A stretch of DNA of 64,000 bases from Amorphophallus konjac (Eukaryota; Streptophyta; Magnoliopsida; Alismatales; Araceae), in the NCBI GenBank assembly GCA_022559845.1, contig CM040128.1:77005247-77069246 (forward strand). Reading direction: 5' to 3'. The position numbers and the translations under genes are program-made. Below, piece after piece: positions 44,907 to 56,828 of this stretch (the first letter of the stretch is position 1; every line of letters begins with the position of its first letter). A model generated the notes under the pieces. It saw only the letters and a list, made by a program, of their open reading frames with translations. It ran no database searches and had not been told where the DNA came from.

Positions 44907-47430
44907 ATGTCCCAAGAGGAGAACCGGAGAGATCAAGAGAGAGCTTTTGCTGAGTTAGCAGTGATCACCATAGAAGCAATTCTTGCGCTCCCTCCCCCCG
45001 CTCGTTTATCAGATTCGGGTATTCTGCTATCTTCATCCTCTTCTATGGCGAAGCGAGACGGGGATGTCTGCTGCAAGGAAGTTGAGCAGAGGGCAGGGAG
45101 CTCTACCCGACGTCCTGATGCCATCTCCGCAGTGAGCTCACGGTGGAGGAGGTGAGGGAGTTCAAATTCTGGTATCGGCTGCCCCGACGGTACTCTTTCT
45201 CTCTCCACAAACCACACGAGTCAAGTCCGAGTACCCATCTAGAGTCTTTCTGTAGTTACATTCTGGCCTGGAAATGTGGCTTCCGCCTCCCCCTCCATTT
45301 CTTTGTCGTGGACCTGCTGAACTACTTCAAGCTAGCGCCCATCGAGCCGATCTCTAATTCCTTCGCCTTCTTTTTTTTATTCATTGTCCTTTGCCAAAAA
45401 TGCCAAGTTCCTATGTCTCTCGATCTCTTTAATGCCTTCAATGAGCTGAAAGAACACGCACAGGTTGGGAAAGGCTTCTTTTTCCTTTAGGCCAAGAGAG
45501 GCAAGAGTTGTGTTACCCTCTCCCCCCATGATTCTTTGCACAAAGGGTGGAAGACCCAGTACTTCTGGGTAATATATTCTAAGGGTTCCCCCTAGCTTTT
45601 CCCGACCCAGTCGAATTTCCAGCCTGTGCTTGCTATGAAACCTTCAGCTGTTTCTCAAGAGATCGAGGACTGCATCAAGGTCCTCCAGAACAACAAGCAA
45701 TTGACCACCAAACTTCTGTTCGAGGCCAACCTTCAATGCAATGCTCGGGCCCCCTGCTTCCCAAAGGTAAGGATTTAAGCAAATTTACTCTTGTCTAATG
45801 GCTTTTCGCTTTGTTCAGATGGTTCCGTTCGGGCTGCAGAGGTTCCCAGTGGTGAAGGAGAAGGTCGATCGGTCAACCTAACTGAGGCCACGCTTGAAGA
45901 GGAGGAGACTCCGGAGGAGACGATGGCTGCCACTCGGGAGGCCCTTCTTGAGGCATGGGAGATTGAGAGCTCTCCTGTTGCCCGAGATAAGGGCAAGCGG
46001 GCTCTCACCGGGGAAGAGGTGGAGCAGTGGGGGTCCAAACGGAAGGACCCTAAACATAGGCTGATGTTGGCTTCCTTGAAGGGGATGGCCGCCGAGGAGA
46101 GCAGATGGAAGAGGGCAAAAGTCCCTCACTCAGGGGGAATCCTTCCCAACGACTCTGCCCGAAACTCGGTGCTACCGGCCCTTTCGCCCGAGCCGCTAGC
46201 GCCCCGACTACTATTGCCTCCACCGAAGGTCCAACCCCTGACCCCCTGACGGACCAAAATCCGACCGCGGCGGCCGCTGTCGAGCCAAGTGGGATTCTAC
46301 CTCCACTGGGTGAGGAGGTCAATCTGGATCCTCTAGCTTAATCGGGCGCCACTGCCTCTGGCTTGGGAGGTCCCGAAGAGGTGCCTCCGATGCTTCCGCA
46401 GTCGGTGGGTGGTCCCGACCCTCAACGGGGGAGGTTCGCTATCCGGGCCTCCATCTATGACTGTTGTCAATCGTTGGTGACTCCTCCCATCCGAGTCAAT
46501 CTTCAGCATTGCTCCTCCTAGACACTAGTTGAGAGGGTCATGGAGGGAGGTCTCTTTCTGGCTCAATTGGGGGCCGAGGCCATGGATCGCATAGTGCAGG
46601 CAGAGAGAGGCGAGGCAACGCACGATAAGGCCCACGTCAAGCTAGAACGGAAGTACGGCCAACTCGCTTTCGAGCATAAGGCTCTCCGCCAGGAAGTCGA
46701 GTCACTCTGCTCTCAAGCCCGTACGGAGCAAGAGAAAGCATGCTCTCTGGCCGATCAGCTATCCTAAACTCGCTACATGGCTGATATCAAGAGCGGGCTC
46801 CTTGATGATGAGCGTCGGGCTTATGAGGCGAGCTTGAGGCAATGGGAGGCTAAACGAGAAGAGCTTCGCGGGCGCCTGTTGACAGTGGAGCGGGAGAGAG
46901 CGGAGGCCGTGATGAAAGCGGTTGAGGCCAAGGTGAGACTATCGGAGATCGAGGCGAGGGAGCAGAGGCCGAGGTGAAGACAATGGTGCTATATCTCACC
47001 TCAGAGGAGTACCGTGAGGCCTTGAAGAACATCACTTTCATCTTCTACGGACCGGGCTACAGGCGTGGATTAAAGAAGGATTTTGCTCAAGGATTTAGCC
47101 GAGTGGCACATCTTGCCCAAGACCAAGCCGCAGAAGAGTTGATATCTGAGCCCGGGTAACAGTATGACTCGGCCGAGGAAGACTCGACTCCTTCATCCAC
47201 TCTTGAGCCCTATGCCTAGGATGAAGAAAGTGAGGGCCTAGCGGACACCATCGAGGAAGAGCTGCTGGCCGCAGCAGCTTCAGGAGACCTCGTGGTCGAG
47301 GCAATTCCCACACAGGGTCAATGCCCGAGCCAGTGGTTCCCGAAGGGATCGAGCATATGCAGCCTTCGACTATTGAGGTGGCATCGAGCACCGAGGATCT
47401 GCCAGCTCCCATGACCTTCGAGGGGTAGCC
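44907..47430 (+). pseudogene. Transposase_28 ('putative gypsy type transposon') gene, decayed
   Basis: ATG 44907 opens MSQEENRRDQERAFAELAVI. After a frame change near 45140 comes the family core: KFWYRLPRRYSFSLH, KCGFRLPLHFFVVDLLNYF, KLAPIEPISNSFAFFFLF. This matches the PF04195 pattern (hydrophobic LPLHPFvvdlL, then laP.qi.PNsw). Then come a basic/acidic linker (45800-46250), a Pro-rich part, and coiled coils (46540-46975, e.g. KLERKYGQLAFEHKALRQEV). The tail starts LTSEEYREALKNITF and ends acidic near 47430. Several stops and frame changes, some of which may be introns (GTAAGG at 45768). Proteins of this type are often extra genes of plant Ty3 elements, and their function is unknown. No pol sequence adjoins it here. 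Confidence 0.72.
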
Positions 47431-47488
47431 GATCCCTCGAGCCTCATCTCTGATCTCACTAGATTGAGATCTATTTGTACTTGGCTTT

Positions 47489-47493
47489 TTGCA
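47489..47493. repeat. Probable target-site duplication of the solo LTR, left copy
   Basis: TTGCA precedes TGTAATGTCCC; TTGCC follows the other end at 50825-50829, a four of five match. Confidence 0.6.
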
Positions 47494-50400
47494 TGTAATG
47501 TCCCGAATCGTAAACCCAGTCCAGTCATAAAGACTCATGTCGGATCCCGATCAACACGTCACAGTGGGACAACCTAAACGGTACATTTTGGTAGGGAATT
47601 TCACATAAATATTGAGATATGATTGCAGCGGAAATAAAATTTCTCAATCATTCAGCTTATAGTCAAAAGACTTCATCCACATAGATCGAAATAAAGATCA
47701 ACAATTTAACAAGTCATTTATTACATAACCAAATTTCACACACATTTTTTTCTAAGACATAACCACCTAAGATAAAGACTTGTAGCAAATCCAAGCCGTG
47801 GTCAGAACACTGCGAGATCAGTCCTCGCTTTCTTCTACCGCTTCTCCTGAAAATGTTCAACGGGGTGAGTCTACGAATAGACCCAGTAAGAGACTAAGTA
47901 TACTCCCCAGTCATAACATGGGTAAAATATCCAAAGTGATTTACGGTATTTCATTTTATAAATCATTCTTAGGCATAATTTCAAATAGATAACATGAGAT
48001 TAACACATTATAACCCAAATTCAAATTTACGATCATAAGTTATGCTATGAACATTTTACAAGTAAAGCATGTATATTAAAACTTTATTCTATCAATAAGA
48101 ATTCAACATTTGCAAACATTAACATACAATATAATTCGATTCATTTATCAATTGAATGATTCCAGTACTAGGCAGAGTAAAATCTCACGCATAGTGAAAG
48201 GATCCAAACAGACTTAATATGTCCTTTTCCAAATCACCATTTGATATACCGGAGATTCATTAACAGTAAACATTTACAGTGTAATAACAGTAAAATGCAA
48301 TAATAATTTAGTAGGCAATAACACTAGTTTCAATATCAGTTCAATGAGTAGTAACAGTAGTTTCAATATCAATTCAGTGAACAGTAATAACAGTTCCAAT
48401 ATCAATTCAGTGAGTAGTAACAGTCGTTTCAATAACGACTCAGTGAACAGTAGCAGTAGTTTCAATATCAATCCAGTAAGCAGTAACAGTAGTTTCAATT
48501 ACAGTTCAATGAGAAGTAACAGTGGTATAAATAGCCAAGACACAATGCTCAAACCACCACTAGAAGGACAGTTAGTCGGTACTCGATCACCTATGTAAAT
48601 AGTGATGAGTCTTGGTTACTGCGCAGAACCGGGAGAAGTCATTTCCACCTTAACCAGTGGTACTTATCCACCTCCAGGATTTCAATCCCCGTTACCCTCG
48701 AGGCAAGTACAGTGTGAACCTCCCCATAGGGACATTTCTATGGCTTGATTCCAGTTTCCTCCTATAGTGGCAGTGTCCATTTGGCAATAATAACAGTACA
48801 GTAGCTATAAATATGACTTATATAAAATGGACACATGCCACTCAAAAATCAATGTCGTGAACACTAAGTATAAAATATTCCATTACTGAAAATCCTTTTT
48901 TTCTTTATTTCTAAAATTCTCAACTTATCCAAACATAAGGGCATATATATATATCAAAAAAATTTAATTCTGTGTACAGAGATCAGAATGCTTTGCAATT
49001 TCAGAGAATAAATACATTTATAGGAAGAATCAAAATAAAAAATTATCATTATTTTTCAGACAGTAATTATAATTTTTCTAAAATTACTTATACTACAACA
49101 TGCATCATAAATTGACTAAATTTAGCTACCAAATTCAGAATACCATTAAACTTTTACTGAACATTACATTTGTATGTAAAACTGCACAGAAAATTTTTCA
49201 TAATTTTTCATGCAGGAATTCAAATACTTACAGAATCATTTAAATTCTCCTATACATGGAAAATTAACTAAATATATCCATAATAATCAAAATATTACTA
49301 AACATTTACAGCACGTTGGTTAAGATATTAGTATCATATGTAACAACTGTCACTATTTTTCCTCCAGTATTTCTAATTTCTAAAATTTCATATCAGATTC
49401 GAAAATTTACAACAATAGTTTTTAAATAGAGAAAATTATTCAAAATATTCACAATGACTGAAATATACTAACCATTAACTTATAAAATCATATATCAGTT
49501 CTGTAACATTCTCAGAATTTTTCAAAGAATATTAACATTTATTCAAAATTTTTAATTATTTGATCAAACATTAAAAATTATATAAGTCAAGGTTCAGTAA
49601 TCAAAATAAAATGAAATTTTAATCAAGTAATTAGTACATGCATTTAAGTCTTAATTTATACGTAATATTTCCATTTATCTCATAATTGTATACTTCTAAT
49701 AAAATATTAAAAATTCTGTAAGTTTATTTACAGACATCTATAATTATTGGTATTTTAAGAATATAGCTCACACAATGTAAGACCCATACTATAAAATCCT
49801 AAGATTTTTATGAATAGGATCTCTAATTTCAACATAATTATTTAATATTTTCTCATGTATTAAAAATCTATTCACATCAATATCGCAATCCCAAAATAAT
49901 GACAATTTTTCTACACATGGATCTTATGGTAATATGCATTTATACAATTTGTGGTGATTTTCCATCACCTCATTAGCCTTTTAGTATAATTAAACACCTT
50001 TAAAATAATATTAAAATATTTATCAACGTGAACATAATTTGAATCAGACATTGAAATTTTTACAGAGAGCTTATAATATCAGATCCCATGATTCTGAAAA
50101 CTTTCTAAATTTATCATGCACCGTTGCAAATTATAGTGTATTAATCACTTGATTTTACCCTTAATCACATGTCTTAACACTAATGATTTCATGATAATTT
50201 GACTAGATGTGATCACACATAGTGAAATACAGATATCTGGGTTTAATTATCTCTATAAATATTAATTAACACATCCTAAATCATTTTAAATATGCTAATC
50301 ATGCTAATCAAGAAGATTCATGCAAAATCCCTTATCTTAATGAAGCTTAAACACCTTCTTAATAATCCCTGCACCCTCTCCTCCAGCACTTCACGCAGTC

Positions 50401-50824
50401 AGCCTCCAAGAAGAGTAAATGAAGCCCCTCTCGTGGCTATTTATAGGGGATTTTCATTAATCAATCTTAGCCATTGATTTAAATCAATGGTGGAGATTAA
50501 ATATTTATTTTAACATTATTTAAATAAAAATTGACATTCAAAGGCTCACCAACCCACTAAGCACCTTTCTTTGACTGCCCCATATTTTTGTATTTTTTTA
50601 TATATGCATGGCACATGGGATTTGACTAATAGAAGAATGGGGTTTAAACTATTATGAAATTTTAATAACATAAAAAAAGATTTTTTAAAAAAAAATGCTG
50701 CAACGCGGCCAGAAGGGGGGCGAGGGCGGCATAATAAGATTAATAAATTAAACATTTAGACATAAATAAATATATTTTCATTAATCAAATAAAATACTAA
50801 ACTATAAATTTGTAGGGCATCACA
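47494..50824 (-). mobile_element. Solo LTR of a Ty3 chromovirus, 3.3 kb
   Basis: The ends form an imperfect inverted repeat, TGTAATGTCCC and GGGCATCACA. Read on the minus strand it starts TGTGATGCCC and ends GGGACATTACA, a chromovirus style. A minus-strand TATAAATA is at 50438-50445. Minus-strand sequence with CACCCCGTTGAACATTTTCA and AGGAGAAGCGGTAGAAGAAA near 47820-47870 recalls Tekay-type LTRs (from memory). No internal region or pol. It lies in the 3' flank of the Transposase_28 gene. Confidence 0.75.
48326..48530. repeat. Tandem array inside solo LTR, about 36-bp units
   Basis: About six units share AACAGTAGTTTCAATATCA followed by ATTCAGTGAGTAGT. Units differ by substitutions and small indels. 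The flanks (48270-48330) have earlier, decayed AACAGTAA words. Confidence 0.85.
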
Positions 50825-51105
50825 TTGCCCTCTCTCTTCTTCTCTTTCTTTTTCCTTTTTTGTAACTTCCTTCTTTTGCTTACTTATAGAAGAAAATGTT
50901 TTGTAAAAAGGGAATGAGTAACTCGCAAAAAATCTTTGCCTGAACCTTGCATATCGTATCCACGCACGTCAGCAAGCTATATCCCCATACGATTCTCCTG
51001 CCAAAATCGGGGCTCCGCATATAGCGCTCGTTTCGCCTGTGCGAATTCCCAATCATAGTGCCCGCGTCCGTTCATATCCCTAGGCATTAAAAGAGCATAT
51101 CTTTC
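50825..51105. other. Flank between solo LTR and element E
   Basis: T/C-rich DNA with a TTTTTTGTAACTTCC stretch, perhaps the 3' flank of the gene at 44907. No feature recognised. Confidence 0.4.
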
Positions 51106-51399
51106 TGTAGTGCCCCAGAATTTTATATAAATAATTTTCTAGAATTTATAAAGGTCTAAATATATTAATAAATGAATTCTGAGACTAATAAGTCATCATA
51201 GGCCCAATTAGGTTGAATAATTAACCAAGCCTATTTACACATCATCTAAAAAGGGTTTAAGGCCCAAAACCATTAAGTTTGGCCCATATTCTAGAAGGTT
51301 ACTTAGCTTATTTAAGGATAAAAATAAATTATATAAATAATAATATAGAAAAATAAATAAAAGAGTTATATTTATTTGAAACTCTATATACGTTGAATG

Positions 51400-51574
51400 T
51401 AACGGTCTATCGTGCGATCGTCACATGCTTGTAACGCATGGGTCTACGACCGTTACACTCTATGAATTCCATAAGCTGAAGAGTTTGATTCATGTTGAAC
51501 TCTGGGAACAATAAATGTAACGGTCTATCGTGAGACTGTTACATGCCTCTAACGCACCTGCATTAGACCGTTAC
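51400..51574. repeat. Two AACGG/CCGTT dyad modules in the E LTR-like region
   Basis: Pairs are 51400-51424 with 51432-51456, and 51518-51542 with 51550-51574; both spacers are 7 bp (ATGCTTG, ATGCCTC). They lie 175-350 bp upstream of the TATA box, as in element B. Confidence 0.92.
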
Positions 51575-51748
51575 ATCCTGTTAGTTCCGTGAAGGAAATA
51601 ACAAGTACAAAGATCAAAACTTTGGACTCTTATCCACTAGAGATCAACGTAGGAAGAGTTATAACATTACTAAGGACTCTTAGAGATCATGTTTTAGCAA
51701 ATTAAGGACTCTAAAATCGATCTAATCTTCAAACCCTAGCCAAAACCC

Positions 51749-51756
51749 TATAAATA
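51749..51756 (+). promoter_or_regulatory. TATA box of element E
   Basis: TATAAATA within CCCTATAAATAGGACC, about 640 bp after the TGTAGTGCC start. Confidence 0.8.
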
Positions 51757-52305
51757 GGACCTAGTTCTGAACCGTGCGACCCTTACTTTTGGCTCGCAAG
51801 GAATCAAGGTAAGGAGGTGTAATCTTTGGTAAGTTCTTTAGAAGTATTTGTTTACAATACTTTAGACTAACTCCTCTCCAAATTTCACGTCTTTAGGTCA
51901 AGAGGTCGTGGAGTTAGAGCCCAAGGAAGTTGCTGAAAAATCACAGGAAGAAGGGAACTAGGGTTCGGTGTTCAGACCATAATTGGAAGTTTGAAGCCTA
52001 GACAAGAGGTATGTTATCTCATGAACGGAAAAAACAACTTGATAGGACTATAAGCCCTCTGGTTTGATTGAATTTCATGCATAGTAGAGCATCAATTTCA
52101 TGTTTTACTAAGTTCTATACATTACATGCATCTCTTAGCCTAATTGGAAAATTAAAAAGATGTATCTTGTCTATTTCACGGATACCCACGCATATAGATA
52201 GCCTATACTTCGTTATCATGCCTAGAATAGACATGGTATTTGATTTACAGACATGATGTGAGTTGATACCTTAGGTTTTATATCGCTTTCTATTAGCAGA
52301 CCCTC

Positions 52306-53180
52306 TGACGCATCAGCGTAGGACCGTCACACTCATGTAACGGCCATACGATGGACCGTCACAGTCCCTGATTGCCTATTGATTTCTCTGTTGACTCTGA
52401 CGCATCTATGCAAGGGCGTTACGTTACTGTAACGGCTATTTGATAGACCGTCACACTACTATGACGCACCACTTATAGACCGTCAGAAGCCCTGTGCTCT
52501 GTCAACCCTAGACAGAATAAGATTTGTCAATCTTACTTATTATTAAGCCTAGTTGATTAGAGTTTTCACCTGATTATGTGAATTTAAGGTTATTTTAATT
52601 ATTCATAATAGGGGTTGCATGATTTTAGGAACTTAATGGTATTTCAAGTTATGTTAGTTTCATAAGCCAAAATTCTATAGTCTTGTATTCTAAATCATGA
52701 TTCTTTTAACTATTGTATTGTCGGAGTTTTCATCATGATTTTCACGTTGATACTTGTATCTCTCTATCAATAGAGTCATTTCTATAAGTACATGGCACAT
52801 ACTCTGGTATGTTGACCATTAGTTCACACTTTACACTATAGGAACACAATCTTGGACTTGAGGACCTCTCTATTGGATATTCCTTCCAATGGACTAGGAA
52901 ATCTTGTTTCAAGGCCTCCGTAATTCTCCGCGAGCCTGGGATTCCCACTAGGACGCCGAGTTGGTTGTACCATTAAAACCCATTAACTAGAATACACTAT
53001 CGTTATTTTCTGATTCTAGTAATGTAACGGCCTTGTATTGGACCATCAGGATCATGTAACGGCCCACTATACGACCGTCACATTCATCTGAGGTTGAATT
53101 CTTGATTCTGGAATCAGACAAATATAACGGTCCTATACTAGACCGTCACACAATGTAACGGCCTAGTGAATGACCGTCAC
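52306..53180. repeat. Further dyad modules in the E leader
   Basis: 52306-52330 with 52338-52362; a triple at 52398-52422, 52430-52454 and 52462-52486; 53024-53048 with 53056-53080; 53125-53149 with 53156-53180. Spacers are 6-7 bp. The shared leader block (52862-52971) lies between them. Confidence 0.9.
52862..52971 (+). promoter_or_regulatory. Leader block shared with element B, with hairpin
   Basis: It aligns over 110 bp with 8765-8873. The hairpin is at 52935-52952: stem CCTGG/CTAGG-type pairing with the same loop GATTCCCA. It lies about 410 bp before the gag start, compared with about 380 bp in B. Confidence 0.7.
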
Positions 53181-53384
53181 ATTACTTGAATATCTCAACC
53201 CAAGGTTTGACCAAGGGTTGACATTTCATAGGATAAGTCCAAGGTTTATGGACCCCTACCTATGAACTAAGGAAGAAATTCCATACCTATGTGAGGATTG
53301 GGTAGAGCCCGGGATAAGATAATTAATTAGATTTAAGGTTGATTTTCATGAGAAATAACATGTTGTTATTTTTCTATTTTACAA

Positions 53385-54297
53385 ATGGCTCATCGCGTAG
53401 ATTGGGACGGTATGCAACAAACAGTTGTCGGCCTCACTCAGGCATTGCAAACTATAGCACAAGGTGGTGCAAGGGCAAGGGCTGGTGACCTACATCGTAA
53501 CTTCCGGAGTCTAAATCCTCCGCGATTCTATGGATCTTCAAATCCCGATGAGGCAGAAAATTGGATCGATGAGATGAATATGATATTTGACGTTATTCAA
53601 TGCACTGATCAGGAGAAGGTGCGTCTAGCAACATTTCAACTAAATAAAGATGCCCGTACATGGTGGAAGTCGGTTTCGGCACCTCCGGCTGATGCACCTC
53701 ATACATGGGACGGGTTTCTTACTTTATTCCGTATCTTTTTCCGAACATGTAAAGGAAAGGAAGGCCATGGAGTTTACCTCCCTTCGTCAAGGGATGATGT
53801 CGGTGGCAGAATATGAGCTGCAGTTTTCAAGACTAGCACCATATGCACCACACCTTATTAGCACGAAATTATTAAAAGCAAATCGATTTATGGACGAGTT
53901 ACGACCCGGTTTCATTCAGCAACTTGGGACACAGAATATCCGCACTTATGCGGAGATGGTTCAGAGGGCATATCTATGCGAGAGGACCTTAGAGAATGTC
54001 GAAAAGTTGAAAGGAAAAGGAGAAGAATCTAGCCGACGATCTGATCGGCATTATAAGGAGAAGTTTAGCATCACGGAACCATACAAAAGTCGTGACAGCA
54101 AGAAAAGATCAAGGAGCGGGAATGGCGGAAGTTCCAAGAAGAATAATAAAAAGGTTAAGGAAGAGAAGGAGCAAGTTACCTCGGCATGCACTTTTTGCGA
54201 GAAATTCGGTCACTCGGCTGAAGAATACTGGAAGCGCCTCGGTGCTTGTTTGCGTTGTGGAAGTAGGGAGCATCGTGTGCCAGATTGCCCCTTATGA
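53385..54297 (+). pseudogene. Element E gag
   Basis: ATG 53385 starts MAHRVDWDGMQQTVVGL. The capsid core (FYGSSNPDEAENWIDEMN, KDARTWWKSV) is intact to about 53740, where a frameshift moves the frame (EHVKERKAMEFTSLRQGMM onward). A basic segment (about 54000-54170) precedes two Cys/His clusters, CTFCEKFGHS and [14 protein letters not shown]; the latter is a CX2CX4HX4C zinc knuckle that binds RNA. The frame shifts again by 54297 into protease. The two opposite shifts suggest an originally single ORF. Confidence 0.88.
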
Positions 54298-56828
54298 AAG
54301 ATCAATCAGCTAATGGAGGACGTAGGAGGCAGGCTCACCTCAATGCCGCTCTAGACGAAGAGGAAGCGCCCAGGGATGATGGGCTTATGGAAGGTACTCT
54401 TCAGATTTGTTCTCGTCCTGCATTTGTGCTATTTGATACTGGTGCCTCTCATTCTTTTATTTCCAGTACCTTTACAAAAATATTTTCAATTGCATCAGTC
54501 CCCTTACCTTCGGATATTGCTATTACTACACCTTTAGGATCTAGAACCAAACTCACCGAGTATTATCCTAATAGCGAAGTGATAGTAGAAGGTTACAATC
54601 TCCCAGCAAACCTCGTGTGCCTTGACATGAAAGGTTATGATACCATTTTAGGGGTTGATTGGCTTGTAGACCATGATGCTTACATCAATTACCGAAATAG
54701 GATTATATCTTTTCGAAAGCTCGATCTTCCAAGATTTTCTTTTCTTGGCATCAAATACAAGAAACATCCTACCATTATATCTTCTCTTCATGCTTGCAAG
54801 CTTATCTCGCAAGGATGTGAAGCTTTTCTTGCTTCAGTCATTATCACCGAATCTAAGGAGATTGTCCTAGTAAACATTCCCATTGCGAATGAGTTCCCAG
54901 ACGTGTTCCCATCCGAACTACCTAGTTTACTGCCCGAGAGGGACGTAAACTTTACCATTGAACTCATTCCAGGAGCAGCACCTGTTTCTATAGCCCCTTA
55001 CAGGATGTCCCCCACAGAACTCAAGGAACTAAAAAGGCAATTGCAAAAACTACTAGACAAGGGTTTCATCAGACCTAGCACAGACCATTGGGGTGCGCCG
55101 ATTTTATTTGTCAAGAAGAAGGATGGTTCTCTCAGGCTATGCATCGATTACCGGCGACTGAATCAGTTGACAATTAAAAATAAGTATCCATTGCCGCGTA
55201 TTGATGAGCTCTTCGATCAGCTTTCGGGAGTATAATATTTTTCTAAGATTGACCTTAGATCAGGTTATCATCAGCTTAGAATCAAAGAGGAAGATATTTA
55301 TAAATCGGCTTTTCGAAGTCGTTATGGCCACTATGAATTCGTGGTAATGCCATTTGGGTTAACTAATGCCCCAGCAACATTTATGCAACTTATGAACAGT
55401 GTCTTCCAACCATACCTGGATCGATTCATTGTCGTCTTCATTGATGATATCCTGATATACTCCAAGACAAAAGAAGAACATGAAGAACATTTGAAAATAG
55501 CTTTGCAAACACTTAGAGAACACAAGCTTTATGCCAAACTCAATAAGTGTGAATTCTGGCTCGAGGAAGTTTCATTCCTAGGCCACATTATTTCAAAAGA
55601 AGGTATTGCTGTGGATCCTTCTAAGGTAGAAGCTGTCAAGAATTGGAGTCGGCCTACGACTGTATCTGAAGTAAGGAGCTTTCTGGGTCTAGCTGGTTAT
55701 TATAGAAGATTCATTAAGGACTTCTTAAAGATAGCAGTTCCTTTAACTAGACTCACCAGAAAAGAAAATCCTTTTGTCTGGTCAGAGGAATGTGAGAAGA
55801 ATTTCCAAACTCTTAAGAATCATCTTACAACAACCCCTGTTTTGTCATTACCAATGGAGGGTGGTGGATTTGAGGTATATACGGATGTGTCTGGAATTGG
55901 CTTAGGATGTGTCCTTATGTAAAATGGAAAGGTGATTTGCTATTCTTCAAGACAATTGAAACGTCACGAAGAAAATTATCCGGTACATGATTTAGAATTG
56001 GCAGCGGTTATTTTTGCCTTGAAAATTTGGCGTCATTATCTTTATGGAGAAAAGTTTACGATCTACTCAGACCACAAGAGATTAAAATATTTATTCTCTC
56101 AAAAAGAGCTTAACATGAGGCAAAGGAGGTGGTTAGAACATCTCAAGGACTTTGATTTTACTATTCAATATCATCCTGGCAAGGCAAATGCAGTAGCAGA
56201 TGCACTCAGTAGAAAACCAATGGGTATGTTATCAAGTCTCATGATTAGTGTAACTAACCTTATTCCTCAATTTGCTCAATTGAATTTAGATGTTGACATT
56301 AAGGAAGAAGATTGCTTCATAGCTAATATCCGAGCTCAACCTACATTAATAGAGGATTTGGCCAAGTTACAAGAGGATGATCCAGTTTTACTGGAAATTA
56401 AGGCCAATATTGAACAAAGGCCGGATTTTTCTACTTCTAATGATGGAAGATTGCTATTCAAGGGCCGAATGTGTATACCGGATCATGAGGATACAAAGAA
56501 ATTGATCCTAGAAGAAGCACATAAATCAAAGTACACCATTCATCCGGGAGGTACAAAAATGTATCAGGATCTCAAAAGAAACTTTTGGTGGCCCAATATG
56601 AAGAGGGAAATAGCTGACTTCGTGTCTCGTTGTCTAACCTGCCAACAAGTTAAAGCTGAACATTTTAGACCCGCAGATAAATTACATCCCTTAAATATTC
56701 CCGAATGGAAATGGGAGAGCATAGGGATGGACTTCATTATGGGTTTACCTAAGACAAGAGGTGGACATGATGGCATATGGGTAATCATAGATCGATTGAC
56801 TAAATCTGTACACTTCATACCAATAAAG
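54285..56828 (+). pseudogene. Element E pol: protease, RT, RNase H, integrase N-part
   Basis: Protease active site FDTGASHSF at about 54432. Reverse transcriptase about 54950-55560 ([35 protein letters not shown] at 55437-55448). RNase H about 55850-56215 ([24 protein letters not shown]). Integrase zinc finger and start of core about 56500-56828 ([39 protein letters not shown]). Stops TAA at 55233 and 55920 each replace a probable CAA Gln. Truncated by element F, so catalytic residues 2 and 3 of integrase are missing here. Confidence 0.92.

Larger units (their letters stand above)
51106..56828 (+). mobile_element. Element E: Ty3 chromovirus, cut off by element F
   Basis: TGTAGTGCCCC starts an LTR-like region with TATAAATA at 51749-51756. 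Its 3' edge and primer site could not be found. Gag, protease, reverse transcriptase, RNase H and integrase follow in order from 53385. The integrase stops at HFIPIK, exactly where element F begins (56829). The rest of E must lie beyond F, outside the window. The reverse transcriptase is chromovirus-like ([18 protein letters not shown]), a different lineage from A and B, yet the leader shares a 110-bp block and dyad modules with B. Confidence 0.85.

Noticed and set aside
53225..53384. Initiator-Met primer site for element E
   Set aside because: No TGGTATCAGAGC-like word was found between 51106 and 53384, so E's LTR end and primer site are left undefined.
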